NCBI GenBank assembly: GCA_963930755.1
Contig: OZ005736.1
Location: forward strand, 107,727,136 to 107,791,135
Direction of reading: 5' to 3'
DNA length: 64,000 bases
DNA from: Eudasyphora cyanicolor
Taxonomy: Eukaryota > Arthropoda > Insecta > Diptera > Muscidae
In this document: piece after piece, positions 34,651 through 45,560 of the stretch
Numbering within the stretch: the first letter of the stretch is position 1
How the letters are laid out: every line of letters starts with the position of its first letter
Made by a program: the position numbers and the translations under genes
The notes under the pieces: generated by a model
What the model was told of the DNA's origin: nothing
Database searches by the model: none
What the model saw: only the letters and a program-made list of their open reading frames with translations

Positions 34651-35479
34651 ATCATCGATTTCCATACAATGATAAGTCATAAAATTGACGCTAGGCGGCT
34701 CTATGATATACTCGATCTTCAAAGTGTGCTAAGTCGAAACTGGTTGCTTTCAGGAGAGACAAATCGTCGTTTTAGTGAAATTTTAAATTTGTGTAGAATT
34801 TTACCTTGTAATTTGTTTTGAGCTTAACTTTATTGAATTGATGGATTTGACTGAAGACAATTTAGAATATTTAGAAATGCAATCTCTAGTATAACGTACC
34901 AAGTCGACTTAGCATTCTTTATAATGGACAATAATTGTGTTTATGTGTATACACTATTCTTCTATTGAGGGGACGATATATCTTTTATATGGTTATTTGC
35001 TTATCAAAAATATAAATTGTATCTATCCATAGTTTAAAGTTTTTCTATGGAACGGCGGCTGTGTTTCAGCCGATTATTGCCGCAAAGATCGGCGGCGGCT
35101 TCGGCTGGTGAAAAAAGGTCGGCGGCGGCTAAAATCGGCGGCTCGGCTCGGAGGCTTCATTCTCTGGTCACTAATGAGGTGCGGTTGCTTATGGTGGTTT
35201 CTTTTGTGCCAAAAAATGCTACATTTGTTCTGCCTTTCGCCCGAAAAATGTCTTTTTGGTTAAAAAAATAAAAATGCTGCACTGTGAAAGGGTTTCTTTT
35301 TTTTTTGTTAAAACTGTGCAAAAATGCAATATTTCTGCCTGTCTTCAATTGAACGGTTGGACGCTGCCCTACAAAACAGATGTATTTTCGGCATCGAGCA
35401 AATACCCTAAATACCCGCGTGTTTTTTTGCTAGAAGTTGGAACAGATGAAAAGTTTATAAAAGTTACCCCTCATTAATC
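34651..35479. other. Decayed MITE plus GC-rich GGCGGC patch
   Basis: 'gtgctaagtcg' (34727) and its inverse 'cgacttagca' (34903) suggest a small inverted-repeat element related to that at 47254. At 35048-35150 'cggcggcggctt'-type triplets repeat; the Arg/Ala-rich translation is low complexity. Confidence 0.4.
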
Positions 35480-35785
35480 GTTCCTGGGGGAAATGGGAAA
35501 TATCGGTCTAGCCCATTATTTTTTAACCAATTATGTGGAAATTTAAGCTTTTGTACTTCATATTGAATTAAATCGTCTGTAGTAAAAATGAAGTATATCG
35601 GTCCGTGTTTTGATCATGCAGGTCACGTTTTATAACATATGTGCCTGGAATTTAGAAATTGACTCCATTTAACCTGCAACAGTTAATAGTAGTAATGATT
35701 ATCCGTACATTTGTAGGCAAACAATGGTGGAGGGTATTATACAGTCGGCCATCCTCGACTTTAGTCTTTCCTTACTGGCTTTTCG
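35480..35785 (+). repeat. HA-type HINE tail
   Basis: 'atatcggtctagccc', then 'ggagggtattatacagtcgg' and 'tttagtctttccttactggc' at the right end, the signature HA terminus. Confidence 0.6.
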
Positions 35786-36716
35786 TTATTATGGTGCCGA
35801 TTGTCTTAGAAAGCCGAAACAAATAAATAGGATTTTTTCCTACTTATGAAAAACATTTCATTTTCGCTAAGTTATTATGTTTTCGGAAAAAATATAATAA
35901 TAAATAATTTCAATTTCTTCCGGTACTCCTTCAGAGATTTGAATGGCAATTTTCAAATTATTCTAATAAATTTAATCCAATTTAAAATTTAGAGTTTTAT
36001 AATTACCTCAGAATTTTGATTATTATTGAGAAGAATTTAGGAGATATTTACTCCTACTAGCCGATTCAAATTGCTTTCCTGAAAAAAAAGAAAAATTATT
36101 TTAACTGTTACAGCTTTACAAAATCATGATTTTTTAAAATAGGATACAATTAGTACAAAATACATATACATTAAAATGCAATGAGAACGATATTTTTTCT
36201 CAGAATTCCATCACAAATTCTGGTATTGCAATATAAGCAAAATCACAAAAAATGTAGGAAATCCTACAATTGAATCTATATGGACAATTATTGCATTATT
36301 ACATTACATTAATCAGAAATCCGTTATAGACAAAATATGTCTGGGGAGATGTTATTCCGAATAATTAATGTGCGAAAAGTGCTAGTTTTAATGATTAGGA
36401 CGACTTTGGAGCAAAATTTTAAAAATAAGTAAATTGTTTTCAGTTTACATTTATATACAATATGTCGATACCTTCATTCCAAAGTATGCTAAGTCGACCT
36501 TGGAAGTTTTCCAAATTATTTTCTGGCAAAATTTTAAGATTTGCCCGTCAACCCATTCAAAAGTCATTCACAAATAGTAAAACTTATTTTCATTGTAAGG
36601 AATAACACACATTTTAAAATTCCTTTCAACTTTGATCGCCTCTCCTAGAGAACTACCAGTTTGTACTTAGTATGTTTTGGAATGTACACATATTTTCACT
36701 TTTGTTATTTAATATA
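35786..36716. other. No gene recognised
   Basis: A/T-rich. 'tatgtcgataccttcattcc' followed by 'atgctaagtcgacc' near 36462 matches an arm of the small element at 47254. Otherwise nothing. Confidence 0.45.
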
Positions 36717-36718
36717 TA

Positions 36719-37916
36719 CAGGGTGGCTGATATGTATTGCAACCAACTTCAGGATGCTATCATTTCTAAACCGCTAGTCTGATAGCTGACAAATTTATTT
36801 CAGTGACAGTTCATTTTATTGTTTACAAGCTTACAAAAGCATTTTGATCTTCAGAATCAGAAAAAAAGTTATTCGTGATGGAATTCAAGCGTGATAGTGT
36901 GATTGCTTTATATTTGGGTGGAAAAACACAAGTGGCTATCGTTAGAGTCCTCCAGCATTTAAATGTGAATACATCTTTTGTTTCTCGTACCATTGCTCGT
37001 TACCGTGATACTGGCAGTGTTGCATCGCGTCCAAAAAGTGGACGAAAAAAAACGGTAACAACACCAGAAATTATCAGAAAAGAGAAGGCCAGGTTTGATC
37101 GAAATCCACGCCGCAGTGGTAGAAAAAATGCTCGTGAGCTGAACATATGGCGGGAACGGATACAACACATATTAAAAAATGAGCTTGGACTAAAGCCATT
37201 GAGGTTCCAAAAAGTGCAAGAGCTCACCGATGCACAAAAAAGTTAGACTGGAAAGAGCCAAGGAGTTGCTTCGCTTGCACGAAAGTGGCCAGTTACCGAA
37301 TTTGGTTTTCTCCGATGAGAAGCCATTCCAAATTGAGCAGTTTGTGAACAAACAAAATGATCGGGTTTACTTGCCAAAGAGGTGAGCTGAAAATTTACAC
37401 CTTCGATTGGCCACCAGAACTCAAGCGCCGCCGATGGCAATGGTGTGGGCCGCCGTAACGGCCGATGGTCGATCCCCGCTCGTATTCATCGACCATGGGG
37501 TCAAAATAAATGCCGAATATTATCGGGAAAATGTCCTAAAGACAGTATTGAAGCCCTGGGCAGACAAACATTTCGGCCGCAGACCATGGACATTCCAACA
37601 GGACTCAGCACCATCGCACTCAGCACGCGTCAACCAAGAATGGCTTAAAAAGGAGGTTTTAGAGAGTAAGGTTCGCACTAAAAAATACCAAAGTATCGAT
37701 CATCTCAAGACGGCGCTTCACCGGAAATGGGCCAAAATACCGCAGAGCCACTTTCGTGCAGCATAATTCGTGCCAAAGGTGGCCAATTCGAACAAATCTA
37801 AACTGTTTCTAAAATTTTATGTTATTTCCTAAATCTTTTGCTTTTGAACAATGAAACTTAAAAAAAAATAAAAAATATAGCGCTTTACTTTGTTGCATTA
37901 CATATCAGCCACCCTG
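36719..37916 (+). mobile_element. maT-type (DD37D) Tc1/mariner copy C
   Basis: 1198 bp between 'cagggtggctgatatgtatt' and the inverse of 'cagggtggctgatatgtaat', flanked by TA (36717-36718, 37917-37918). Opposite orientation to copies A and B. Confidence 0.92.
36878..37800 (+). pseudogene. maT-type transposase, copy C, third D deleted
   Basis: N-terminal frame from MEFKRDSVIALYLGGKTQVA (36878) through the helix-turn-helix region to VQELTDAQKS and a stop at 37244, caused by a one-base loss. The next segment keeps VFSDEKPF with the first D (about 37308-37330), then a stop at about 37383 in place of serine in KRSAE. The frame 37407-37766 keeps FQQDSAPSHS. An ~80-base deletion after EWLKKEV (about 37656) removes the SPDLNPLDF block with the third D, and a second small deletion ends the frame early at 37766. 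Confidence 0.9.
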
Positions 37917-37918
37917 TA

Positions 37919-38439
37919 TATATATATACTCGCATATATGTCCAATGATTACTTTTCAAATGCCCACCGAATAAATTTCAATAAATTACTTAAAACTTCA
38001 CATGAAAGAGAAATATCATGAATTTAAATTTGTTAATTGTGTTGTGTGAAATACATCGTAACCCATCAATTTCGATTTGTTTTGATAAATCAGTTCGAGT
38101 AATTTATTCACATTCATAATAGGCTTTAAATAAATGACAACAAATTAAAATTTAAGCTTTTAAACGAGTTATTAGTGCAGTCAGTAAAATAATCCTCAAT
38201 AGATATATTGTCAAAATACAGTGTGTTACAATTTGGAAAATAGATAATAAGGAAATTTCGAAATATATGTATAGGGCAGACATATTTTAATACTACTTGT
38301 GCTGCAGATCCATAACGTTAATAATTGGCCTATTCCAACATTTGAACATTTAGAAAACTGCAGAACTTGCAAAAATTTGCTCCAACGATTTCCCAGATCT
38401 TAACCATAGAAATAGTGGATCAATATGGACCATCTGTGA
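37919..38439. other. No gene recognised
   Basis: A/T-rich DNA, probably decayed HINE sequence towards its right end. Confidence 0.4.
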
Positions 38440-38665
38440 ACCTGAGATAGAATAAAATTTTACCTCTTTCCAAGAGTTAAATTGCTCACCAGCCAGACAG
38501 ACATACAGAGGGACGTGCGGATATTGCTCAAATGACATAAAAGGACCTAAAACGGATTTCTTCCGAACATACTTACGGTCTAAGATTATTCGATGTATTA
38601 CACTTTTGGCTCGTAGCAAGTGATATATACCCTTCTCCTCCACTAAAGTTAGGGTATAAATAGTT
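38440..38665 (+). repeat. HB-type HINE tail
   Basis: 'agacatacagagggacg', 'attgctcaaatgacataaaa', 'ccgaacatacttacggtcta', 'gtagcaagtgatatataccc' and 'aaagttagggtataaat' follow the order of the HB2 tail at 49640-49805. Confidence 0.65.
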
Positions 38666-38867
38666 CGACTAATTCATTACTAAAGAAAATTAATACAATT
38701 TAAATGCATGCAAATCTTTCTTTGTGTGTCAAAGGTTTTTTATTAAATCGAAATGCTATGTGTAACCCAATATTTGTTTCCTTCTTAGTTATCTGCATTT
38801 TGTATAACCTTTAATCATTTGCAACTGTATAAAGTCAAACAATAAAAGTAAATAAATAACAAATAAA

Positions 38868-39825
38868 ACAAGTAAGAAAGTTCAGTTGGGTGAACCGACT
38901 AATGAATCCCATCCATCACCTTGAGTCTCAAAAAATATTAGTAAATTTATTTATTTTTTTGTTTTATTTAAATTATTATCAATTTAAATTGCATTTAATA
39001 ACGTTAAAGTATGTACTGGTATTAAAGTTAAAAGCTGTTTACTTTTGGTACAAAATTGTCCATTTGTGTGAGAGGTACCTAAAGGGACGTCCCAAATAAC
39101 GGGCACTTTTCTCAGTACAAAATTTCAAGTATTTATATGTACTGTTATTAAAGTAATAAGCCGTAAATTTTGGTGTAAAATGGTCCATTTATGTGGGAGG
39201 TACTAAAAGGGGCGTGACAATTACGGCCACTTTTCTCTCGACTCTAGGTACTATAAAAGTATGCACTGTACGAAATTTCAAGTATTTGTATGTACTGGTA
39301 TTAAATGGGAGGTAACTTTTGGTACAAAATGGTCCATTTGTGTGGGAGGTACCAAAAGGAGCTTGGCAATAATGCCAATTTATCACTGTATTGTAGGTAC
39401 TATTAAACCATTACACTGTACAAAATTGCAAGTCTTTGTATGCACTGGTAAAAACGTTATAAGCTATTAAATTTTGGTTTAAAATTGTCCATTTGTGTGG
39501 GAGGTACCAAAAGGGGCGTGGCAACTTCGCCCATTTTTCTCGAGGTAATAGTGACTAATAAACTAATACTATGTGTAGAATTTCAGAGGATTCAAATAAG
39601 TAGTATAGAAGTTATTAAATAATCAATATTTCACTAAATGTTAACCCTTTGTGGGGGAGGTACTAGAAGGAGTGGACCAATATGGCCCATCTTCGAACTT
39701 AGCCGGAGATAGAAGAAAAATATTACCACATACCAAATTTGAAGTCAATCGGTTATCCCTTTCGAGAGTTATCTTGCGCACCAGCCAGCAGACAGACGGT
39801 CGGACATTGATCATTCGACTTAAAA
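38868..39825 (+). mobile_element. HB-type HINE-like element HB1
   Basis: Opens 'aaacaagtaagaaagttcag' and 'gggtgaaccgact'. About four ~150-bp units with 'gtgtgggaggtaccaaaagg', 'gcgtggcaa' and 'cactgtacaaaatt'. The tail 'tagccggagatagaa', 'gaagtcaatcggtta' and 'ccagcagacagacgg' runs to about 39820, where a mariner fragment takes over. Confidence 0.65.
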
Positions 39826-40032
39826 GTTGTCCACTCCTTTCACTGTTCCTTTGTCTCAGGTGTGAAGTGGTGGACACATGTCTCATCCACGGTTACGAAT
39901 CGACGCAAAAACTCGGCTTTATAAAAATATCCAAACACTCTATTGAAACATATTCATGAGGCGTTTTTGTTCTATTGTGAGCAAACGCGGCACCCATCTC
40001 GCGCACATCTTGAAGTTTTTTGTCAATATGCA
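39826..40032 (-). pseudogene. DD34D-type mariner transposase fragment
   Basis: The minus strand reads KMCARWVPRLLTIEQKRLMN (from about 40017 down), then CLDIFIKAEFLRRFVTVDET followed by CVHHFTPETKEQ (to about 39840). RWVPxxLT and FVTVDETWxHHxTPE are hallmark motifs of classical mariner subfamilies; the D of VDET is the first catalytic residue. A conserved W is C here, and at least one frame change is needed. Unlike the rosa- and maT-type copies this is from the DD34D branch, though the second and third D are absent, so branch placement rests on motif style. Confidence 0.72.
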
Positions 40033-42240
40033 ATGTATAGTATTTTTTTCAATGACTATAATCCGACAAAGATTGTCGGTTTACTCGATTGTAGTTTTCT
40101 TACTTGTTCAAAGTATACATTTTTGGCATTCACACGATTTTGATGATAATATTGTTAATCTAGAGGTTAACACTATTCGTTATATTCATTACAATAGTCT
40201 GTTGATATTCTCGAATTTTTCTAAATAAATGTAAACAAATTGCAAACCCAACTGTGGCGGTGTGTCTTTACATTATAAAGTTCCTAACCAAACTATCATT
40301 AAAACAACTGCACAATTTCGAAACGGCTGTTCCCCTTCTCCGCCTCGAAAAAATGCCCATCAAATTCAATTCAAATTTCTCAGGCTCATAGCCTGATCTT
40401 TATTCCCAAAAACATTGTAGCTTATATCTATAAAATCAATCCTTAAAATTATTTCCTTAGCATAAAATATTATTCTAGGAATATATTATATATTTAGTAA
40501 AATTTCAGAGATACTGGCAGGCCAGCCCACGTGTCAACTTTCAGCTATTTTTGGATCTCCATCCCTACTATCTCAAAAGAAAAGCCTCGGAAAAGGGGTA
40601 AAAACCGAGGGTAAAAAATTCCCATTACAAAGCCTAGATATTTATTCAAAAATTTTTAAATACATATTCATTTCTTTATGCATACATTGACTTACTCCTC
40701 ATATATAGGTTTTCTTTGCTGCTGCAACCAATTTCGAATTCATAACTGCACTCACACCCCAATATAAACCTATATTATCAAATGTCTGTATGTAAATTTC
40801 TTTAGGCATCACTTTGTTTAGGCGATAACCTTAATCTACCCACTTTGAAATAATTTTATGCGGTGGTTTCATAATTATTTTCTTAGTTGTTGTGTATTTT
40901 ATTTTTTCATCTATTCATATTTTCAAAGGTGTCAGAAGAAGAAATGAAAACAAAAAACGATGTAATTAAAAATAATATACCATAATGAGCTGGCTTGGCC
41001 TATGCCATCACAGTTTTACTGTGATGTGTACAATAAGCGTTTTAGCCCAAGGCTTGAAAACCGCAATTCCTTTATTTAATAAAGAAAAATTCCTTTTTGC
41101 TTTAGTAAAAAAGGCAATGGACTGAAGTGAAACGATGGTCAGATAGTCATGAATTATAAAAAAATATGCTGTTTTTCGACCCAACAAAATTTAACTGATG
41201 GTGAAAAAAATAATTCTATGTATTTCAAGGCAAGGCTGGGATAAAATTCAGATACAAAGTCTAATGGAGAACCTAATTATATTCTTTTATATCTTCTATA
41301 ATTAAAAAGAGGAACATTTAATTAACGATTAACACTTTAAAGACATTTGCTAATAAAAACTCTTAAATGTGTTTCTCAAATTGTAACTGATCTGAATTGC
41401 AAAATTTTAGGTGTTTTCAATGTTGTTCAATTTTGTTTTAAATGCAATTAAAACTTCCAAAAGAATACAAACGAAAACATTACAAAGAAAACTTGTCACC
41501 TTTAAAAACAATTTGTTGATTCTTTGTTTTTATCCACAATGTTAAGCTCTTTCTCGGTATTCCTTCTCTTCATTTCAAAGAAATTATACAAACTCGTATT
41601 AGGGGAAAACAAGTTTTTTTATTAAACATTTATTTCAATTTCAGCTTCATTTAATTTGTTCCGTTCCTTTTTTATTCGTGTTCGGTATTTTGTTGACTAT
41701 TTTCTGGGAAGGATTCATTTTATCGTTTCAGTTTTTTTTTCTTTTTACAAGATTTTAACCCAGTATTAACACGAATACACTTTTTTCCACAATCTTTATT
41801 TTCTTTCATTTCGGCTTTAAATGTACTACTCAAAGATATTATCGAAGCAGATTTTCAAAATGATTAATGATTGTCAGCAATTGTACAAGAAATAGGGGAG
41901 AAAAGCGGAAGAGGCTCATGGGCATGTGGGATGAGATGGGTTTCCAGAAATTCGTTGAAAGCGAAGTAGAAAGAAAATAACCTAGAATCCAGATTGAATC
42001 ACATACATACATGAAGAGATAATAAGGTAGATTAAATAACAAAAGGTGATTTTAACAAGCGGAAGGAGGGTCTTTAATATTTGAAGACAATTTATTTTTA
42101 ATTGTATGTTGCACACTTATTTATTTTATTTTAATTGTCAGGGCTACTCTGATGTACTTCTATAGCTCTGACCTTAAAAAGAAAAACAAACCACTTTTTT
42201 GTGTGGCACTTTATTATTATTAAAAATATAAGAAAAATCA
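40033..42240. other. No gene recognised over ~2.2 kb
   Basis: Mostly A/T-rich, apparently low-copy. Overlapping frames at 39943-40228 belong to the mariner fragment and its flank. The frame at 41839-42042 (minus) has no motif. This is a candidate for host intergenic or intronic DNA. Confidence 0.45.
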
Positions 42241-42457
42241 CATAACAAAAAACCCAGTCGAGTAAACTTCGTTTAGTATACCCTCATCTTCACACGTATC
42301 CAACATGGAATTTGCACCTTTTGGTGAGAGATGGCCGGGATTTTGCATTAATTCTCTAAAATTCCATAGTCATTTTAAAAGTAATAAAAATATCGAATTT
42401 TAATACCGGGAACCAACTTTCGTCTAAAATTGTCAATTTGAAATGGCTAGGCAAATA
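42241..42457. repeat. HB-type opening block
   Basis: 'acccagtcgagtaaacttcg' and 'tataccctcatcttc' match the opening of the HB family; short remnant before R1 copy 3. Confidence 0.45.
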
Positions 42458-43310
42458 AAGGATTTTCCAATAAGAGTGATGTGATTTCTTTGAAAAAAAA
42501 AACACTTATTGTGAAGGAAATTCAAAAGTTTTTTATTTAATGCGAAGTACAATCGATACAATTAAGTTCTAAATAAAACGTCATTCAAATGGCATTTCTT
42601 CTACAGGAACGAATTAGATGGACCCAGTTTTCGAGCACTTTTTTCACTAAATCAAGTCGTATGTCATGAATGGCACGTTCAATATTGACTTGTAAAGCTT
42701 GAAGAGAGTCTTGTTTATTTCTAAAGGCCCATGACTTCAAATAACCCCACAAGAAATAGTCTAATAGTGTTAAATCACAACTTCTTGGAGGCCATTTAAT
42801 ATCACAACAATTCAATTATTTCATTTTCTGTGTGGCACGTAGCCACAATCGGTCAGTGGCACAAATATAGCTCTTAAAGAGAGCTAAAATATTGCTCATG
42901 AGTGTCAAGGTCGTAGGTCAACTGGAAAGTGTTTTTTCTTATTTAAAAAAAAATGGACTTTGCATCATTTTCAAATGTGAACGGAAAGTTTATTTTTGCT
43001 CTAGCTCCTTAACGGTACGTCGGATCGGGAATCGGTCAATGGCAAAAAGATTGCTCTTAACGAGAGGTAGGTCGACTGAAAAGTGTTTTTTTTTGGATTT
43101 TAAAAAATGGACTTAGCGCACAAAAATTTGCGATTGGAGAACGATTATTTTGATAATAAAACTGAATAATTTGTAAACGTTGTTCTTGCGTATATCTCTC
43201 CATGATGGAATTGTAAACACTACTGAATACAATGAAAAACAAATGACAGATCATGACATATTAGAAATGGCCGAAACGTCATTTAAAAATCATATCATCT
43301 CCAATAGGGA
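42458..43310 (-). mobile_element. R1 rosa-type derivative, copy 3
   Basis: Left end 'aaggattttccaataagagt'. Minus-strand C-terminal frame WPPRSCDLTLLDYFLWGYLK (about 42795-42735) to NWVHLIRSCRR; two ~185-bp central units (42840-43080); transposase start MERYTQEQRLQIIQFYYQNN near 43203. The third-D box is intact but SCDLTP reads SCDLTL. At its right end the terminal repeat is scrambled and abuts an R2 fragment. Confidence 0.83.
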
Positions 43311-43311
43311 T

Positions 43312-43475
43312 GCGAACTGGCGAATGACACGCGTAAACGTTGTTCAGGCGTAAGTCTTTCCATGATGAAATGCCAAACAATACTTAACAAAAATAACATT
43401 AGAGCATGACACGACTCACACGTGATCTGTCAAAAAAAGGCTATTGAAAAAAGTATCTCTACTTGGATCACCCTT
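43312..43475 (-). mobile_element. R2 deletion-derivative fragment
   Basis: Minus strand: 'gggtgatccaagtagagata' end, 'catttcatcatggaaagact', 'tacgcctgaacaacgt' and the join 'tttacgcgtgtcattcgcc'. This is the same deletion junction as in 11841-12201. Truncated just after the junction. Confidence 0.82.
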
Positions 43476-43489
43476 TATAAGCGCGATTG

Positions 43490-43884
43490 AGCCATGATGC
43501 CCTTTGAACTAAAGAAAATTATGAGGGTTACAAATGCTGGGAATATCACTTTCTCGTATAGAGAGTGGTGTAGTAACTGTCGCTTTAGTTTAAAATTAGT
43601 TCTTTGCTGGTACGAAAAAACTCATAAAAATAGAAAAAAATCCCCACGAAGAAAACAGTGCCAATTTAAAATATATCAATGGATAACTGAATAAATTATG
43701 ACCCATATTGTAAAACTAAGGGAAATGCAAAGAATCATTATTCATACATTTTATTTTTGCTATTTTGTTTGGGGGGTACCAAAAGGGGCGTGGCAACAAC
43801 GCCCATTTTTCAATATACTATGGGTACTAGAAAAGCATTACACTGTACAAAATTGCAAGTATTAGTTTGACCATTTTTATGGCA
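43490..43884 (+). repeat. HB-type HINE remnant
   Basis: 'gtgtagtaactgtcgcttta' near 43570, then 'ggggggtaccaaaagggg' and 'cgtggcaacaacgcccat' near 43770-43805 and 'cattacactgtacaaaattg' near 43836. Confidence 0.55.
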
Positions 43885-44040
43885 CATTTCGGGCGTTATC
43901 TCTCCATAACTTGACGAATTGGTTGGTTTTCGAATGTACAACGTCACTTTTTCCGGATGCAATGGATTTTCCACTATCACTTCTGGGTTCTCCGAGCCCG
44001 ATATGCGACAATTTTAGCTTGTTGATGTAGCCACCGAGTG
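43885..44040 (-). pseudogene. Rosa-type mariner transposase fragment (R5)
   Basis: The minus strand reads LGGYINK near 44030 and, across frameshifts, CRIxGSENPEVIVENPLHPE, equivalent to HLGGYVNKQNCRIWGSENPR in R4. It covers only the stretch after the first catalytic D. Joined directly to a LINE fragment on its right. Confidence 0.65.
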
Positions 44041-44042
44041 GG

Positions 44043-45560
44043 GACAGTTTCAACCCCAGAGGCTAAATACCTTGGCGTCATACTTGATCAGAAATTAAAC
44101 TGGAAAAGAAACACTGAGGAAAGAGTCAAAAAAGGGCCGAATGCAATCTACTCCTGCAGAGGTTCCATAGGTAAAAGTTTGGGGCTCCGCCCAAGTACTA
44201 TCCACTAGATTTACACCGCGATTGTGCGTCCCATCCTGACCTATGGGTTAGTAGTATGGTGGAAAGCAACTGGATGTAGACACCAGCTTAAATCTTTACG
44301 GAAAATTCAAAGAATCGCTTATCTATTCATAACCGGCGCGAGAAGGAGTACACCGCAGGCGGCGATGAACACTTTACTAAACCTTCAACCGATAGGTCAA
44401 TATATTAAGTGTAGCGTCACCAAGTGTGCTATTAGACTCCGCGAATCATTTATGTGGCGTAACTCAAACTGCGGGCACTCAAAGATCCTTAATGAGGCAT
44501 CTAACAGGCCCAGGCTGAGGCTTCTAACAGGACAAACTGATTATTTGCCATCTGTTCTGAATTTCTCGACAAGGTTGGACACGACGATCCCTTCTAGATC
44601 AGATTGGCTGGATGGTGATCTCCCCTTTCGTGGTCACGCAATTTACACAGATGGATCAAAGATGGATGTGGGAACGGGTGCTGGCATCTTTTGTGAATCT
44701 CTTAGCATTAGCAGATCTTACAAATTGCCAGACGCCTGCAGTGTCTTTCAGGCGGAGGTTTTTGCCATCCTGGTTACCTTGCGTTTAATGAACGAGTTTT
44801 TGCAGGCAGGGTGAAAACATAACTATCTACATATGTTGATAGTCAGGCTGCTCTGAAGGCACTGAATTCCTACGTCATTAAATCCAAGTTAGTAAATGAC
44901 AATGACATATTAGAAATGCAAAAACTAACAGTTAACGTCAAGCTCTGTTGGGTCCCAGGACACTGTGACATCACTGGAAACGAGAAGGCTGATGATCTCG
45001 CACGGAATGGGCCAGCGATGGAGACCACTAGTGCGGTGTCATCACTGTATCCACCAATGTGCGAGTTCTTCGGCATGATAGAGCGCTTCTATAGAGATCA
45101 AATTAACCAGAATTAGTTAGCCAGACTGGACTGTAAAACCGCTAGGTCTATCTGACCTCTTATGTCACAATCCAGAACAAGGGACTTGCTGAACCTCACA
45201 AAGTGGGAAATACGGCTGTTTGTGGGTGTTTTCACAGGCCACTGTAACGTTAGAGCAGTGGCACATCAAAGTGGCAACGGGACACCGAGGACTACTGTTG
45301 TCTCTGTACAGACGAAGAGGAACTTGAAACGATCGAGCACCTTCTTTACCAATGTCATTTTCTTTCTAGAAGAAGACACCGCTACCTAGGTGACTGTACG
45401 ATCGAAGATCTCGAAGCTCCGTCATCGCATAAAATCGACAGTATCCTCAATTATATTAGTTGCCTGAAGTGGCTGGGAGTGACAATCGCTCATCCATCTG
45501 CCTTAACGGCATTGTCTATTGCAAGAACTTTTCTGCCCCCTCCTCTTTTAATTCAACATT
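44043..45560 (+). pseudogene. 5'-truncated I-group non-LTR retrotransposon ORF2
   Basis: ORF2 proteins of this group carry endonuclease, reverse transcriptase and, here, an RNase H domain that supports second-strand synthesis. Only the 3' part remains. 44048 onward reads TPEAKYLGVILDQKLNWKRN and, past a stop at about 44206, VRPILTYGLVVWWKATGCR (RT thumb/connection). RNase H follows: AIYTDGSKM (44640), VFQAEVFAI (44748), YVDSQAAL (44832) and WVPGHCDITGNEKADDLA (44949), giving the four acidic residues D, E, D, D. After frameshifts, LFVGVFTGHCNV (45213) and DYCCLCTDEEELETIEHLLY (45289) then QCHF form the C-terminal zinc-finger-like tail. Several frameshifts and stops make it dead. RNase H presence argues against Jockey and for the I/LOA-like group. 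Confidence 0.85.

Noticed and set aside
35047..35271. Arg/Ala-rich 74-codon frame
   Set aside because: Driven by repeated GGCGGC triplets; low complexity rather than a gene.
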